64,000 bases of DNA, taken from assembly GCA_024234995.1 (NCBI GenBank), contig JACKNF010000002.1:186001-250000 (forward strand), written 5' to 3'. Positions 9,388 through 18,720 of the stretch are shown here, one piece after another; the first letter of the stretch is position 1; the number at the start of each line of letters is the position of its first letter. The notes under the pieces are model-generated. The model was not told the DNA's origin. It ran no database searches and worked only from the letters and a program-made list of their open reading frames with translations. A program made the translations under genes and the position numbers. The stretch is from Gammaproteobacteria bacterium (GTDB lineage: Bacteria > Pseudomonadota > Gammaproteobacteria > Competibacterales > Competibacteraceae).

Positions 9388-10308
9388 ATGTCTGTGAGCA
9401 ATCAAACTCATTTCGATTGCCGGCCGCTGTTTATCCTGTGTCCTGGCCGTTCCTTTTCTTCGGTGGTATGCGGCATGTTGGGCCAGCATCCAGAGCTGTA
9501 TGGACTGCCGGAAACTAATTTTTTTGTTGCGGACACGGTCGGCGGCTTGTTTCAATGCTTTGCCGGTTTAGGCGACCGGCACCGGCTGCATGGTCTGGTC
9601 CGGACGCTCGCTCAATTGCATGACGGCGAGCAAACAGAAGCTGCTGCGGAACGGGCTTGGCAATGGTTGCGTGAACGATTGGATATGACCACGCACGAGC
9701 TGGCGTGGCATGTGGTGTCACAGATCGGTCAGCGTCAGATGGTTGAGAAGAGTCCCAGCAATTGCGCGGAAGCGGCCTATCTAGCCCGTTTGTACCGGAT
9801 TTTTCCCACAGCCCGTTTTCTGCATTTATCACGGCACCCGCGTTCAACCAGCAAGTCGTTATATCAAGTGCGCCAGGAGCAGCGCGCCCGGCGCGGACGG
9901 AATCGCATGCCGGTGGACGGGCGTCGAATGGAGGAAAACTGGCTGAAGGTTCACGGCCATATCGTGCGGTTTACCGAACAGTTACCGGTTGGGCAGAGCC
10001 TGCATCTGCAGGGAGAACTGTTACTGGCCAATCCAGATCATTATTTGCAGCAGATTGCTGAGTGGCTGGATATCCGGATGGATGCAGAAGCGATTGAGGC
10101 AATGAAGCATCCGGAAGCGTCCCTGTTCGCCACCATAGGACCGGATAATGCCCGTGGGGGTAACAATCGCAAGTATTTGGAAGATCCGCGATTGCGAACC
10201 GGTCCGCCGCCTAAGGTGAATCTAAGCGATCCACTGGAATGGATGACGGATGGTTCACGATTCGGTCCAGCAACGGTGGCGCTGGCTCGGCGGTTGGGAT
10301 ATCTGTGA
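9388..10308 (+). CDS. Sulfotransferase family protein
   Basis: A protein of 306 aa. The N-terminal strand-loop-helix PLFILCPGRSFSS is the 5'-phosphosulfate-binding loop of PAPS-dependent sulfotransferases (canonical: RSGTS/T). The segment HLSRHPRSTSKS matches the 3'-phosphate-binding motif (Arg ... Ser). The family moves sulfate from PAPS to hydroxyl or amino groups of small molecules, lipids or peptides; the acceptor is unknown. It follows the hypothetical gene closely and lies 2 kb from the PKS operon, so a sulfated lipid or polyketide product is a reasonable guess. The ribosome binding site is weak (CAGG immediately before ATG). Confidence 0.8.
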   Translation: MSVSNQTHFDCRPLFILCPGRSFSSVVCGMLGQHPELYGLPETNFFVADTVGGLFQCFAGLGDRHRLHGLVRTLAQLHDGEQTEAAAERAWQWLRERLDMTTHELAWHVVSQIGQRQMVEKSPSNCAEAAYLARLYRIFPTARFLHLSRHPRSTSKSLYQVRQEQRARRGRNRMPVDGRRMEENWLKVHGHIVRFTEQLPVGQSLHLQGELLLANPDHYLQQIAEWLDIRMDAEAIEAMKHPEASLFATIGPDNARGGNNRKYLEDPRLRTGPPPKVNLSDPLEWMTDGSRFGPATVALARRLGYL

Positions 10309-10509
10309 GCGGTTGCTAACCGCGAAGCCAGGGGACCCCGGCTCCAGCGCTTGATCTTGTGCATGCAAGCAAATCGTAAATACCTCTCACCCCCATCGGC
10401 TGCGAGCCAGACCCCGTGTCTGGATATAGACAAAGTGCCGGAGTTTGTCGAATCCGCTTTTTTTATCGTGCGGGTGGATTCGTGCAGGGCTTCAGTGGGT
10501 TGAGGGCAC

Positions 10510-10540
10510 AAAAAAACCTTGGCGGATAATGCACCAAGGC
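10510..10540 (-). terminator. Intrinsic terminator after tRNA-Ile2
   Basis: Read on the minus strand: stem CCTTGG / CCAAGG with an 11-nt loop, followed by seven T residues. It sits 14 bp beyond the tRNA 3' end and would end the rpoD/tRNA transcript. Confidence 0.75.
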
Positions 10541-10553
10541 TTTGATTTAAAAA

Positions 10554-10626
<73 letters not shown>

Positions 10627-10675
10627 GAAACATCGAAATTCTAACCACTATTTCTTACTGCTGCTAGCCGGTTGA

Positions 10676-12616
10676 CTACTCCAAATCGAGGAAGCTACGC
10701 AACTGCTCTGAGCGATTGGGGTGGCGTAGTTTGCGCAAAGCCTTGGCTTCGATCTGACGGATGCGTTCACGGGTGACGTCAAATTGCTTGCCAACTTCCT
10801 CCAGGGTGTGATCCGTTGGCATGTCAATTCCAAACCGCATCCGCAGGACCTTGGCCTCGCGGGGAGTCAGGGTAGCCAGCACTTCGCGGGTTGCCTCACG
10901 CAAACCCTCGACTGTAGCCGCATCTACTGGCGACATGACACTCAAATCCTCGATGAAATCACCGAGATGCGAGTCTTCGTCATCACCGATCGGTGTTTCC
11001 ATCGAAATAGGCTCTTTGGCGATCTTCAGTACCTTGCGGACCTTATCTTCCGGCATCTCCATGCGATTGGCCAGCTCTTCCGGTGTTGGCTCACGGCCCA
11101 TCTCCTGGAGCATCTGCCGGGAAATCCGGTTCAGCTTGTTGATGGTCTCGATCATGTGTACCGGAATACGGATTGTCCGGGCTTGATCAGCAATCGACCG
11201 GGTAATCGCCTGGCGAATCCACCAGGTCGCATAGGTCGAAAACTTGTAGCCGCGCCGGTATTCAAATTTATCCACAGCCTTCATCAAACCGATGTTGCCC
11301 TCCTGGATCAGGTCCAGAAATTGCAACCCGCGATTGGTATATTTTTTGGCGATCGAGATCACCAGCCGCAAATTGGCTTCGACCATTTCCTTTTTTGCCC
11401 GCCGCGCCTTGGCCTCACCAATTGACATATGGCGGTTGATATCCTTGATCTCGTGAACTGACAATTGCGCCTCTTGTTCGATCGTCTGCAAACGCCGCTG
11501 CGTCTCCTGCACTTTCTCACGATACACGGCCAGAGTGACCGAATATTTCTTGTTGGATTGAATCTGCTCATCAATCCAGTCGAGCTTGGTTTCATTCTGC
11601 GGGAAAGTGGTGATGAACGTCTTGCGTGGCATCTGTGCTTTGCCCACACAGAGAGACATCACCCGTTTCTCATGGGAGCGGATGCGTTCGGCCATTTCAT
11701 GCAGCTTGAAAATCAGCTGGTCGAGCGTTTTGGGTACGAGGCGGAATTGCAAGAAGTGCTCGCTCAGATGTTGGCGTAGCGTTTGAGTCTGCGGGTCTTG
11801 AAGGCCCCGTTCATTCACGCTGGCTAAAGTCTGTTCGTACAATACACGCAGGTCTGTAAAACGGCGGGCAGTTTCCTCAGGATCAGGGCCACTCTCAATC
11901 ACTGTGCTTTGAGCGCCTTCCTCTTCCTCGCTTTCGTCATCATCGCCTTCCACTTCTTCTTCATGTTCTTCTGGCGTTTCTGATGTTTCCTCCTGCGCTT
12001 CCGGCCCCTTTGCTATCCTTTTTTCTTTCTTGCTTAAGGCGTCTGGCTCCTCATCGGCGATCTGCAGGCTTTCTTCATCTGGCAGCAGCGGCGCGGGTTC
12101 CTCAATGTCGTTGAAACCGCTAATTATATCGGCTAATCGAGTACCATTTTCGCTAATTGAATCGTAAATTTTTAAGAGTTCGCCGATTGTCAGGGGATAG
12201 CTGGCTAGCGCCGACAATACCTGGCTCATACCCTCCTCAATTCGTTTAGCAATCTGGATTTCACCTTCGCGGGTTAATAATTCGACGGTTCCCATCTCCC
12301 GCATATACATTCGTACCGGGTCCGTGGTGCGGCCAAATTCACTATCCACTGCTGCCAGTGCCGCTGCTGCTTCTTCAGCGACGACATCATCGTCAGCGTT
12401 GGCCGGGTTTTCATTGAGCAGCAATGTCTCGGTGTCGGGTACGAACTCATGAACTTCGATACCCATATCATTGATCATGGCAATGATATCTTCGATCTGC
12501 TCCGGATCGACAATATCATCGGGTAAATGGTCATTCACCTCGGCATAAGTCAAGAACCCCTTTTCTTTGCCGCGGGCGATCAACTTCTTCAATTGTGACT
12601 GTTGCTGCTCGCTCAT
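10676..12616 (-). CDS. rpoD: RNA polymerase primary sigma factor RpoD (sigma-70)
   Basis: A protein of 646 aa, slightly longer than the 613 aa of E. coli. Region 1.1 opens it (~1-80), then region 1.2 (DPVRMYMREMG). A long non-conserved region follows with a strongly acidic Glu/Asp stretch around 165-255, which accounts for the extra length. Region 2 (about 405-485) has the promoter-melting aromatic segment FSTYATWWIRQAI. Region 4 near the C-terminus has the -35-binding helix-turn-helix TLEEVGKQFDVTRERIRQIE. It directs core polymerase to housekeeping promoters. It is last in the rpsU-yqeY-dnaG-rpoD cluster, with a 78-bp AT-rich gap after dnaG. Confidence 0.98.
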   Translation of the reverse strand: MSEQQQSQLKKLIARGKEKGFLTYAEVNDHLPDDIVDPEQIEDIIAMINDMGIEVHEFVPDTETLLLNENPANADDDVVAEEAAAALAAVDSEFGRTTDPVRMYMREMGTVELLTREGEIQIAKRIEEGMSQVLSALASYPLTIGELLKIYDSISENGTRLADIISGFNDIEEPAPLLPDEESLQIADEEPDALSKKEKRIAKGPEAQEETSETPEEHEEEVEGDDDESEEEEGAQSTVIESGPDPEETARRFTDLRVLYEQTLASVNERGLQDPQTQTLRQHLSEHFLQFRLVPKTLDQLIFKLHEMAERIRSHEKRVMSLCVGKAQMPRKTFITTFPQNETKLDWIDEQIQSNKKYSVTLAVYREKVQETQRRLQTIEQEAQLSVHEIKDINRHMSIGEAKARRAKKEMVEANLRLVISIAKKYTNRGLQFLDLIQEGNIGLMKAVDKFEYRRGYKFSTYATWWIRQAITRSIADQARTIRIPVHMIETINKLNRISRQMLQEMGREPTPEELANRMEMPEDKVRKVLKIAKEPISMETPIGDDEDSHLGDFIEDLSVMSPVDAATVEGLREATREVLATLTPREAKVLRMRFGIDMPTDHTLEEVGKQFDVTRERIRQIEAKALRKLRHPNRSEQLRSFLDLE

Positions 12617-12694
12617 GACCTGTTCACATGCTGGATGGATAAAAAACTAAACTATTAATCATAGCATGAAATTTTCATTTTAGCTATATAGTGA

Positions 12695-13447
12695 TTATTG
12701 GACTTTTCTTGACTGGCCGAAGTTCCGCAGAACTTCCCGTTCTTCCTTGCTGAGTGCGCTGGGTGTTCCGCGCTGTAGCAAGGTTTCCAGCCACTGTTTT
12801 GCCGGGTCGGCGCGCCGCCGTAAATAATCCAGGATATCGGTGAATTCTTCCTCAAACCGGTATTCTTCTTCCGGAGCTTCCAGCCGCCATTGCGCTAACT
12901 GTTCCAGAATTGCTCCCTCACGCGTGCCCCGGTAGCGTTCGAGTAACGCAGCAGCCGTTAGTTTGGGGCTGGTGCGCAGTGTAGCCACTAAATCAGCCAG
13001 CAATCGCATGCCGGGTTCCCGGCTGTCGCGCAGTAGCGGATTGTCGTCTAGCATGGCCTGTTGCGCCAGTTCTGGCCGGTATAACAGCAGCGCAATGGCT
13101 TTGCGCAACGGAGTGCGGGTCAGTTGCGCATTGCTATCAGCGGGCCGGGAAGGCCGGGCAGGCGGACGCAAGCGGGTATTGACCAGTTGCGCTTCCTGCT
13201 GTAGCCGCAGGGTCATGAGATCACGGAAGTGTCCTTCTGGCAGTTTTTCCAATAGTGGCCGAGCCAGTTCAGCTAGGCGGGCGCGTCCAGCGAGCGTGCC
13301 GGGATTGGCGCGGGCGCGTAATTCGGCAAACAGGTAATCTGCCAATGATGTCGCTTGCTCCAAGCGTTGCTCGAATGCTGCACGCCCTTCCCGTCGCACC
13401 AGGCTATCTGGATCTTCACCGTCGGGTGAAACAAAAAGCCAATCTGC
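12695..13447 (-). CDS. dnaG: DNA primase DnaG, C-terminal part after in-frame stop
   Basis: The same reading frame as the N-terminal DnaG part, continuing directly after a TAA at 13448-13450. It opens with ADWLFVSPDGEDPDSLVRR, the conserved end of the TOPRIM domain, so the stop splits one domain. The rest is the helical linker and C-terminal region that contacts DnaB helicase. The first usable internal start (GTG at 13399) would lose the TOPRIM end. Stop-less, the two parts give a protein of about 580 aa, the normal DnaG length. A genuine separate protein is unlikely. Confidence 0.7.
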   Translation of the reverse strand, partial: ADWLFVSPDGEDPDSLVRREGRAAFEQRLEQATSLADYLFAELRARANPGTLAGRARLAELARPLLEKLPEGHFRDLMTLRLQQEAQLVNTRLRPPARPSRPADSNAQLTRTPLRKAIALLLYRPELAQQAMLDDNPLLRDSREPGMRLLADLVATLRTSPKLTAAALLERYRGTREGAILEQLAQWRLEAPEEEYRFEEEFTDILDYLRRRADPAKQWLETLLQRGTPSALSKEEREVLRNFGQSRKVQ

Positions 13448-14437
13448 TTAGCCATCACGCAGGAAAGGCAAAGCCACGTCCAGTGCCCGCCAGCCGGCGG
13501 CCCGGCCCGCTGTGTCACCGTCAAAGCAGAACACCAGATCAGTGACCACCCGGAACAATCGTTCGATGTGCCCGGTACTGGTGGCAGTGCCTAGGGTAGC
13601 AACTGCATAAGGAATATCATGCTGGGCTAGCGCCACTACATCCATATAGCCTTCGACCACGACCAGCCGTTGCAAGTGCCGGATGCGAGAGCGAGCTTCA
13701 TATAGCCCGTACAATTCTGATCGCTTGTGAAATAATGGGGTCTCCGGTGAATTGAGATATTTGGGATTAACGCCACCGTCCAGCGCTCGTCCGCCAAAGG
13801 CGATGACCCGGCCGCGATGGTCGCGGATCGGAAAGATAATCCGGTCCCGGAACCGGTCGCGCAACCGGTTCTGCTCGTCGCAGCTGGCCAGGCCGGCGCT
13901 CATGATCTGCTCGGGCGTGGCGCCGTGCTGGCGCAGAGTCCGGCTCAAGGTGTCCCAGCCAGGCGGCGCGTAGCCGATACCGAACGCATTAGCGATCTGG
14001 CCGGTTAATCCACGCCGTTGCAAATAATCTACCGCTCGCTGCCGGGTGGGATGCTCCCGTAACTGTTGATGGAAATAGCGGCTGGCTTGGATGAGCCATT
14101 CCAGCAGCGTATGGGATAAACCGCCATCATCGCCGCTGATTTTCGGCATTTCCAGACCGGTCAGCCGGGCTAAATCCTCAACTGCATCCAGAAACTCTAG
14201 TCGCTCATAGGCCATTAAAAAGCCGATGGCGTTCCCGTGGGCGCCGCACCCGAAGCAATGATAAAATTGCTTGCGTGGGCTGACCGAGAATGAGGGAGTT
14301 TTTTCAGCGTGAAATGGACAGCAGGCCATGAAGTCATGGCCTGCTCGACGCAACGGCACCCGGGTGTTAATCACCTCGACCAAGTCCACCCGGCTGAGCA
14401 ATTGATCGAGGAATTCTTGGGGGATGCGACCAGCCAT
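13448..14437 (-). CDS. dnaG: DNA primase DnaG, N-terminal part (ends at premature TAA)
   Basis: 329 codons before the TAA. The CHC2 zinc finger is complete (CCPFHAEK ... HCFGC, about 39-64), followed by the RNA polymerase domain and most of the TOPRIM fold: the catalytic Glu in VVEGYMDVV and the metal-binding motif FCFDGDTAG. The stop falls just after, at LPFLRDG. DnaG makes RNA primers for replication and is essential, so a truncated enzyme could not support growth. A single-base change (for example CAA or AAA to TAA) or an assembly error explains it best; stop readthrough is the alternative. Confidence 0.85.
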   Translation of the reverse strand: MAGRIPQEFLDQLLSRVDLVEVINTRVPLRRAGHDFMACCPFHAEKTPSFSVSPRKQFYHCFGCGAHGNAIGFLMAYERLEFLDAVEDLARLTGLEMPKISGDDGGLSHTLLEWLIQASRYFHQQLREHPTRQRAVDYLQRRGLTGQIANAFGIGYAPPGWDTLSRTLRQHGATPEQIMSAGLASCDEQNRLRDRFRDRIIFPIRDHRGRVIAFGGRALDGGVNPKYLNSPETPLFHKRSELYGLYEARSRIRHLQRLVVVEGYMDVVALAQHDIPYAVATLGTATSTGHIERLFRVVTDLVFCFDGDTAGRAAGWRALDVALPFLRDG

Positions 14438-14521
14438 AACCCCAAAGCCTAGTTGAAAAATGCCTGTCTGCCAGTCAGCGGATACAAATGGCTTTATTGG
14501 CGGCAGGTAGAAAATGCGGTT

Positions 14522-14968
14522 TCAGCCGCCGAAACGGGCTTTAACCCGAGCGCTGACTGCGGTCATGTCCACCCGGCCCTGCGCCTGATCTTTGATGATG
14601 GCCATGACTTTGCTCATGTCACGCAGGGACTGAGCGCCGGTCACCGCAATGGCATTGGCGATCAATGCTTCTAACCCGGTTTCGCTGAGAGGTGCTGGCA
14701 AATAGGTCTGAATCAGCTCGATTTCGAAAGCTTCCTGGCTGGCCAAATCTTCACGGCCGGCATTTTGATACTGCGTCAGGGATTCCCGGCGCTGTTTGAT
14801 CATCTTTTCCAGCACAGCGAGGATCTGGGCATCGTTCAATTCAATGCGTTCATCCACCTCACGTTGCTTGATGGCGGCCAGAATCAGGCGGATAACGCCA
14901 AGGCGATTTTTATCCTTGGCGCGCATAGCGGCTTTCATGTCATCCTGAATGCGGTCTTTGAGAGACAT
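14522..14968 (-). CDS. yqeY: GatB/YqeY domain protein
   Basis: A protein of 148 aa spanning the whole family length. The N-terminus (MSLKDRIQDDMKAAMRAKD) and the middle motif KQREVDERIELND are characteristic; the C-terminal helical part matches the tail domain of GatB, which binds tRNA in the amidotransferase. The standalone protein's role is unclear, possibly tRNA-related. It sits between rpsU and dnaG, as in many gammaproteobacteria, and is probably part of that operon. Confidence 0.9.
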   Translation of the reverse strand: MSLKDRIQDDMKAAMRAKDKNRLGVIRLILAAIKQREVDERIELNDAQILAVLEKMIKQRRESLTQYQNAGREDLASQEAFEIELIQTYLPAPLSETGLEALIANAIAVTGAQSLRDMSKVMAIIKDQAQGRVDMTAVSARVKARFGG

Positions 14969-15020
14969 GCTGGCGGACTCGTGGCTTGCGTGGAGGCGGG
15001 GGAGGGGGTGACGGCCAGAC

Positions 15021-15236
15021 TCAGTAGAGGCGGGTACGGCGGGCGACTTCCCGGGAAAGTTTCTTCAAATGGCGCTTGACAGCGGCGGCTCGCTTGCGCT
15101 TGCGCTCTTGAGTCGGCTTCTCATAGAACTCGCGGCGGCGGACTTCAGAGAGAACACCGGCTTTTTCACAGGAACGCTTGAAACGGCGTAACGCGATATC
15201 AAACGGCTCATTTTCCTTGATTTTCACGGCTGGCAT
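15021..15236 (-). CDS. rpsU: 30S ribosomal protein bS21
   Basis: A 71-aa basic protein beginning MPAVKIKENEPFDIALRRF, the full-length bS21 pattern, with an Arg/Lys-rich C-terminal half (ERKRKRAAAVKRH). It binds near the anti-Shine-Dalgarno end of 16S rRNA and aids initiation. A strong GAGGTGAT ribosome binding site precedes the ATG. It is first in the macromolecular synthesis cluster and diverges from tsaD. Confidence 0.97.
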   Translation of the reverse strand: MPAVKIKENEPFDIALRRFKRSCEKAGVLSEVRRREFYEKPTQERKRKRAAAVKRHLKKLSREVARRTRLY

Positions 15237-15302
15237 TAAAACATCACCTCATTGATTTCAGAGTCTGGGCTAGAGGAAAGCTGGATTATTGGAAAACATT
15301 GT

Positions 15303-15331
15303 ATTGTAATCATGCCTCCCGCTAAATGCAA
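15303..15331 (-). promoter_or_regulatory. Candidate sigma-70 promoter for rpsU
   Basis: On the minus strand: -35 TTGCAT, 17-nt spacer, -10 TACAAT (5 of 6 consensus), giving a leader of about 60 nt. The -35 is weak, so this is a candidate only. Confidence 0.4.
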
Positions 15332-15345
15332 AATAGTAAAACCAT

Positions 15346-16362
15346 ATGTTAATCCTGGGTATTGAAACATCTTGCGATGAAACCGGCGTGGCGCTCTACG
15401 AGAGCGAACGCGGGCTGCTAGCTCACGTGCTGCATAGCCAAGTCAAATTGCACGCCGGGTATGGCGGCGTTGTGCCGGAATTGGCCTCGCGCGATCATGT
15501 GCGTAAGACGCTGCCGCTGTTGCGTGAAGTCCTCCGGCAAGCGGATGCCGAACCAACCGATGTCGGCGGTGTGGCCTATACCCGTGGACCGGGCTTGATC
15601 GGTGCATTGCTAGTGGGCGCGGCCATCGGGCGCAGTCTGGCCTGGGCTTGGAATGTGCCGGCGATCGGTGTCCATCATATGGAAGGGCATTTGCTGGCGC
15701 CAATGCTGGAAGCGGAGCCACCGGAATTTCCTTTTGTCGCCCTGCTGGTATCCGGAGGGCACAGCCTGCTGGTGCGAGTTGACCGGATCGGCGGCTATCA
15801 GATTCTGGGTGAATCGGTGGACGATGCGGCTGGCGAAGCGTTTGATAAGACCGCTAAGCTGCTGGGTCTTCCCTATCCTGGCGGACCGGCGCTGGCTAAG
15901 CTGGCTGAAGAAGGCACTCCAGGGCGTTTCAAATTCCCCCGGCCGATGACCGACCGGCCCGGTTGCGATTTCAGCTTCAGTGGATTGAAAACGGCGGCCA
16001 TCAATGCTTGGCGGGAACTGGAGCCGACGCTGGAGAATCGGGCTGATGTGGCGCGCGCTTTTGAGGAGGCAGTGGTCGAGACGCTGGTGATCAAGTGCCG
16101 GCGGGCTTTACAAGCGACGAGGCTGAAACGGTTAGTAGTGGCCGGCGGGGTGGGTGCTAACCGGCGATTGCGGGCGCGGTTGCTGGAACTGGCGAAGGAA
16201 CGAGGCGGACGCGTCTATTACCCCCGGCTGGAGTTTTGCACCGATAATGGCGCTATGATTGCTTATGCTGGCTGGCGGCGGCTAGCGGCAGGTCAGACCG
16301 AGGGTGCGGCGATTGAAGTAATGCCGCGCTGGCCGTTGGATCAATTACCCTCAGTTGCTTGA
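15346..16362 (+). CDS. tsaD: tRNA threonylcarbamoyladenosine synthase subunit TsaD
   Basis: A protein of 338 aa, full length. It starts MLILGIETSCDETG, the ASKHA nucleotide-binding phosphate-1 motif. Metal ligands lie in HHMEGH (about 109-114), and the ATP site includes SGGHS and AGGVGANRRLR. TsaD transfers threonylcarbamoyl to A37 of ANN-decoding tRNAs with TsaB, TsaE and TsaC. It diverges from rpsU, the classic gammaproteobacterial arrangement. Confidence 0.97.
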   Translation: MLILGIETSCDETGVALYESERGLLAHVLHSQVKLHAGYGGVVPELASRDHVRKTLPLLREVLRQADAEPTDVGGVAYTRGPGLIGALLVGAAIGRSLAWAWNVPAIGVHHMEGHLLAPMLEAEPPEFPFVALLVSGGHSLLVRVDRIGGYQILGESVDDAAGEAFDKTAKLLGLPYPGGPALAKLAEEGTPGRFKFPRPMTDRPGCDFSFSGLKTAAINAWRELEPTLENRADVARAFEEAVVETLVIKCRRALQATRLKRLVVAGGVGANRRLRARLLELAKERGGRVYYPRLEFCTDNGAMIAYAGWRRLAAGQTEGAAIEVMPRWPLDQLPSVA

Positions 16363-16404
16363 GATTGCTCTGGAAAAATCTGCTGATACCTAGAAAATCC
16401 GGGT

Positions 16405-17331
16405 TTAGAGCCGCCTTTCGAAGAGGGAATGCGCCAATTGCTCGATCAGGCTGGCATGGGCGAGGTGTTCGCGCCACGCCTCCGGGATGCCAGCGGCCCC
16501 ATAATATGCACCGGCTAGCTGCCCGAAGATAGCGCCAGTGGTATCGGCATCATGGCCCAAATTCACCGCCAGCAAACAGCCCTCTTCAAAATTTGCCGAT
16601 CGGTTGAACGCCCACAGGGCTGCTTCGAGTGATTCAACGACATAGCCGCTGCCAGCGATCTCAGGCGGATTTTTCCGCTTGAAAGAACCATTGGCGATCT
16701 TATCGATTTCAGGACATAACGGCATCCGTTCCCAAAGTTGCTCAACGGGTGCATACCTTGAAGAAAGCAGCTCATCCTTTGAGACGCCCTGAAGCGCGCC
16801 GATCAACAGTCCTGCAAAGTATCGGCAAGCGTCCAGGCAGGTCGTGGCTGCATGAGTGGTTCTTGAACTTTCCGCGCTGAGATGAATGGCGGTTTCTGGG
16901 TTAGAAGCAAAAAATAGGGGAATTGGGGCCAGGCGCATGAGGCTGCCATTCCCAGCGGAGTATGGATTGGTCGAGCCGGCGAATGGATCTCCCGTACGGG
17001 TATAGCATTGTAATGCCTGGGCCACCGTGTTCCCGATATCGAAACAGCGGCCATTACTGCTGAGGTGGCCTAGTTTCCACCATCGGGTATAGCGCTCCAT
17101 TTGATCGCGAGCGTCAAATGATCGGCAGGTGATGAGGCTTTCAGCGAGGCACAGTGCCATCGAGGTGTCATCGGTCCACTGACCTTTTTTCAATCTGAAC
17201 GGCCCGCCTCCAATCATATCCGTCAAGGGGGAAAAACTGCCTGGCGCTTTGAATTCAACCGTCGTGCCTAAAGCATCACCGGCAGCGAGTCCCAATAGGC
17301 ACCCTTGATAGCGTAACTGTATGGTCGTCAC
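16405..17331 (-). CDS. ADP-ribosylglycohydrolase family protein
   Basis: A protein of 308 aa starting at GTG with GGGAT upstream. The Mg2+-binding acidic motifs of the DraG/ARH family are present: GQWTDDTSMAL (about 50-60) and NLGHDADTTGAIFGQLAGA near the C-terminus. The family removes ADP-ribose from proteins (DraG: arginine on nitrogenase reductase) or hydrolyses related O-acetyl or phospho compounds. No draT or nitrogenase gene lies nearby, so the substrate is open. It is tail to tail with tsaD and 38 bp downstream of nadA on the same strand. nadA encodes an NAD-pathway enzyme, and the two could be cotranscribed. Confidence 0.85.
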   Translation of the reverse strand: MTTIQLRYQGCLLGLAAGDALGTTVEFKAPGSFSPLTDMIGGGPFRLKKGQWTDDTSMALCLAESLITCRSFDARDQMERYTRWWKLGHLSSNGRCFDIGNTVAQALQCYTRTGDPFAGSTNPYSAGNGSLMRLAPIPLFFASNPETAIHLSAESSRTTHAATTCLDACRYFAGLLIGALQGVSKDELLSSRYAPVEQLWERMPLCPEIDKIANGSFKRKNPPEIAGSGYVVESLEAALWAFNRSANFEEGCLLAVNLGHDADTTGAIFGQLAGAYYGAAGIPEAWREHLAHASLIEQLAHSLFERRL

Positions 17332-17368
17332 GCAGATCCCTTTTCAATTCCGCTGGCTTTTGCGCTCT

Positions 17369-18451
17369 CTACGCATCGTTGTTCCCCATCACGGCCTGCT
17401 GACGGTGTTTGGCAAAATTCAGCAACCGGCGGATCGGTAAAACTGCCCGCTCGCGCACTGCCTCATCGATGTGAATCTCGTTATCACCGGTCTCTAATAC
17501 CCGCGCCAGATTGCGTAACCCGTTCATCGCCATCCATGGACAGTGGGCGCAACTGACGCAGGTTGCGCCCTTGCCGGCAATCGGCGCCTCTAGCAGGATT
17601 TTGTCTGGGGCAGCCAATTTCATTTTATGAAACAGGCCATTATCGGTTGCAACGATAAATTTATGGGCAGGCAATTCCTGGACTGCCTTGACCAGTGCAG
17701 TGGTTGAACCCACAAGATCTGCTTGCGCAATCACATCCAGTGGCGATTCCGGATGCACCAGCACATGGGCGTCGGGATGTTCAGCCCGCAGCTGGCGTAA
17801 ACCCTCAGCCTTGAATGCTTCATGCACGACACAGGCTCCATTCCACAGCAGCATATCGGCACCGGTCTCTTGTTGCACATAAGCGCCAAGGTGTCGATCC
17901 GGTGCCCAGATCAGCTTTTCGCCTTTCTCCGCGAGGTGCCGCACCAGATCAAGCGCAATTCCTGAGGTAACGACCCAGTCGGAGCGGGCTTTCACAGCAG
18001 CGCTGGTGTTGGCATAGACCACCACCGTCCGGTCGGGATACTGATCACAGAACGCAGTGAATTCATCAGGCGGACAACCTAAATCCAAGGAACATTCAGC
18101 GTGCAGATCTGGCATCAAGACTCGCTTTTCGGGATTGAGAATCTTGGCCGTTTCGCCCATGAATCGCACTCCAGCTACCACTAGCGTGCTAGAAGAACAT
18201 TCCGTGCCGAAGCGGGCCATATCGAGTGAATCAGATACATAGCCGCCCGTAGCATCGGCCAGTTCCTGCAATTCAGGGGAAGTATAGTAATGAGCCACCA
18301 AGGTAGCGTCTCGCTCGGCCAACAGGCATCGAATACGTTCGGTTAGTGTGATTTTTTCAGCCGTATCCAGGTGCTCAATTACGGTTGGCGGTACCTGTGC
18401 CGGCGTTAGGCGGTGGTCTTTGATGGTAAGGGCAGCGGTGAAGGCGCTCAT
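17369..18451 (-). CDS. nadA: Quinolinate synthase A
   Basis: A protein of 360 aa. The three [4Fe-4S] cysteines are in HAECSLDLGCP, WNGACVVHEAF and the C-terminal CVSCAHCPWMAMNGL. Substrate-loop motifs such as LVAHYYTSPELQ and SDSLDMARF are intact. It condenses iminoaspartate with dihydroxyacetone phosphate to quinolinate in de novo NAD synthesis. A GGAG ribosome binding site precedes the ATG. It diverges from the hydrolase gene at 18721. nadB and nadC are not in the window. Confidence 0.96.
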   Translation of the reverse strand: MSAFTAALTIKDHRLTPAQVPPTVIEHLDTAEKITLTERIRCLLAERDATLVAHYYTSPELQELADATGGYVSDSLDMARFGTECSSSTLVVAGVRFMGETAKILNPEKRVLMPDLHAECSLDLGCPPDEFTAFCDQYPDRTVVVYANTSAAVKARSDWVVTSGIALDLVRHLAEKGEKLIWAPDRHLGAYVQQETGADMLLWNGACVVHEAFKAEGLRQLRAEHPDAHVLVHPESPLDVIAQADLVGSTTALVKAVQELPAHKFIVATDNGLFHKMKLAAPDKILLEAPIAGKGATCVSCAHCPWMAMNGLRNLARVLETGDNEIHIDEAVRERAVLPIRRLLNFAKHRQQAVMGNNDA

Positions 18452-18661
18452 GATTTTTTATCTCCGGCGACGGCGCCTGGCACGTCGCTCAAGTCTTTCT
18501 GTGTTTACACGGGCAAGATACCGGTTTTGCGGACTTGCTTAGCCAAATCTTGAGTTAGTTTCATTTTGACACTATCAGGAGAAAATGGCGAATTTTTTAC
18601 AAATGGCATGGCATTCTCCACTCAAAGGCTGATTGATGACAATTCTTTTACCGTGCTCCAA

Positions 18662-18689
18662 TCGACCCGAGGCCGATTTCCGCTAGAAT
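18662..18689 (+). promoter_or_regulatory. Candidate promoter of the lipase-like gene
   Basis: -35-like TCGACC, 16-nt spacer, -10 TAGAAT (5 of 6). The -10 overlaps the upstream ATG at 18688, so translation must start at the later ATG (18721). Confidence 0.45.
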
Positions 18690-18720
18690 GCTTTTTTCCC
18701 AAAATAACCCGGAGTCAACG

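Noticed and set aside
18688..18720. Earlier ATG of the lipase-like gene
   Set aside because: Overlaps the probable -10 box and lacks a ribosome binding site; ATG 18721 has CCGGAG.
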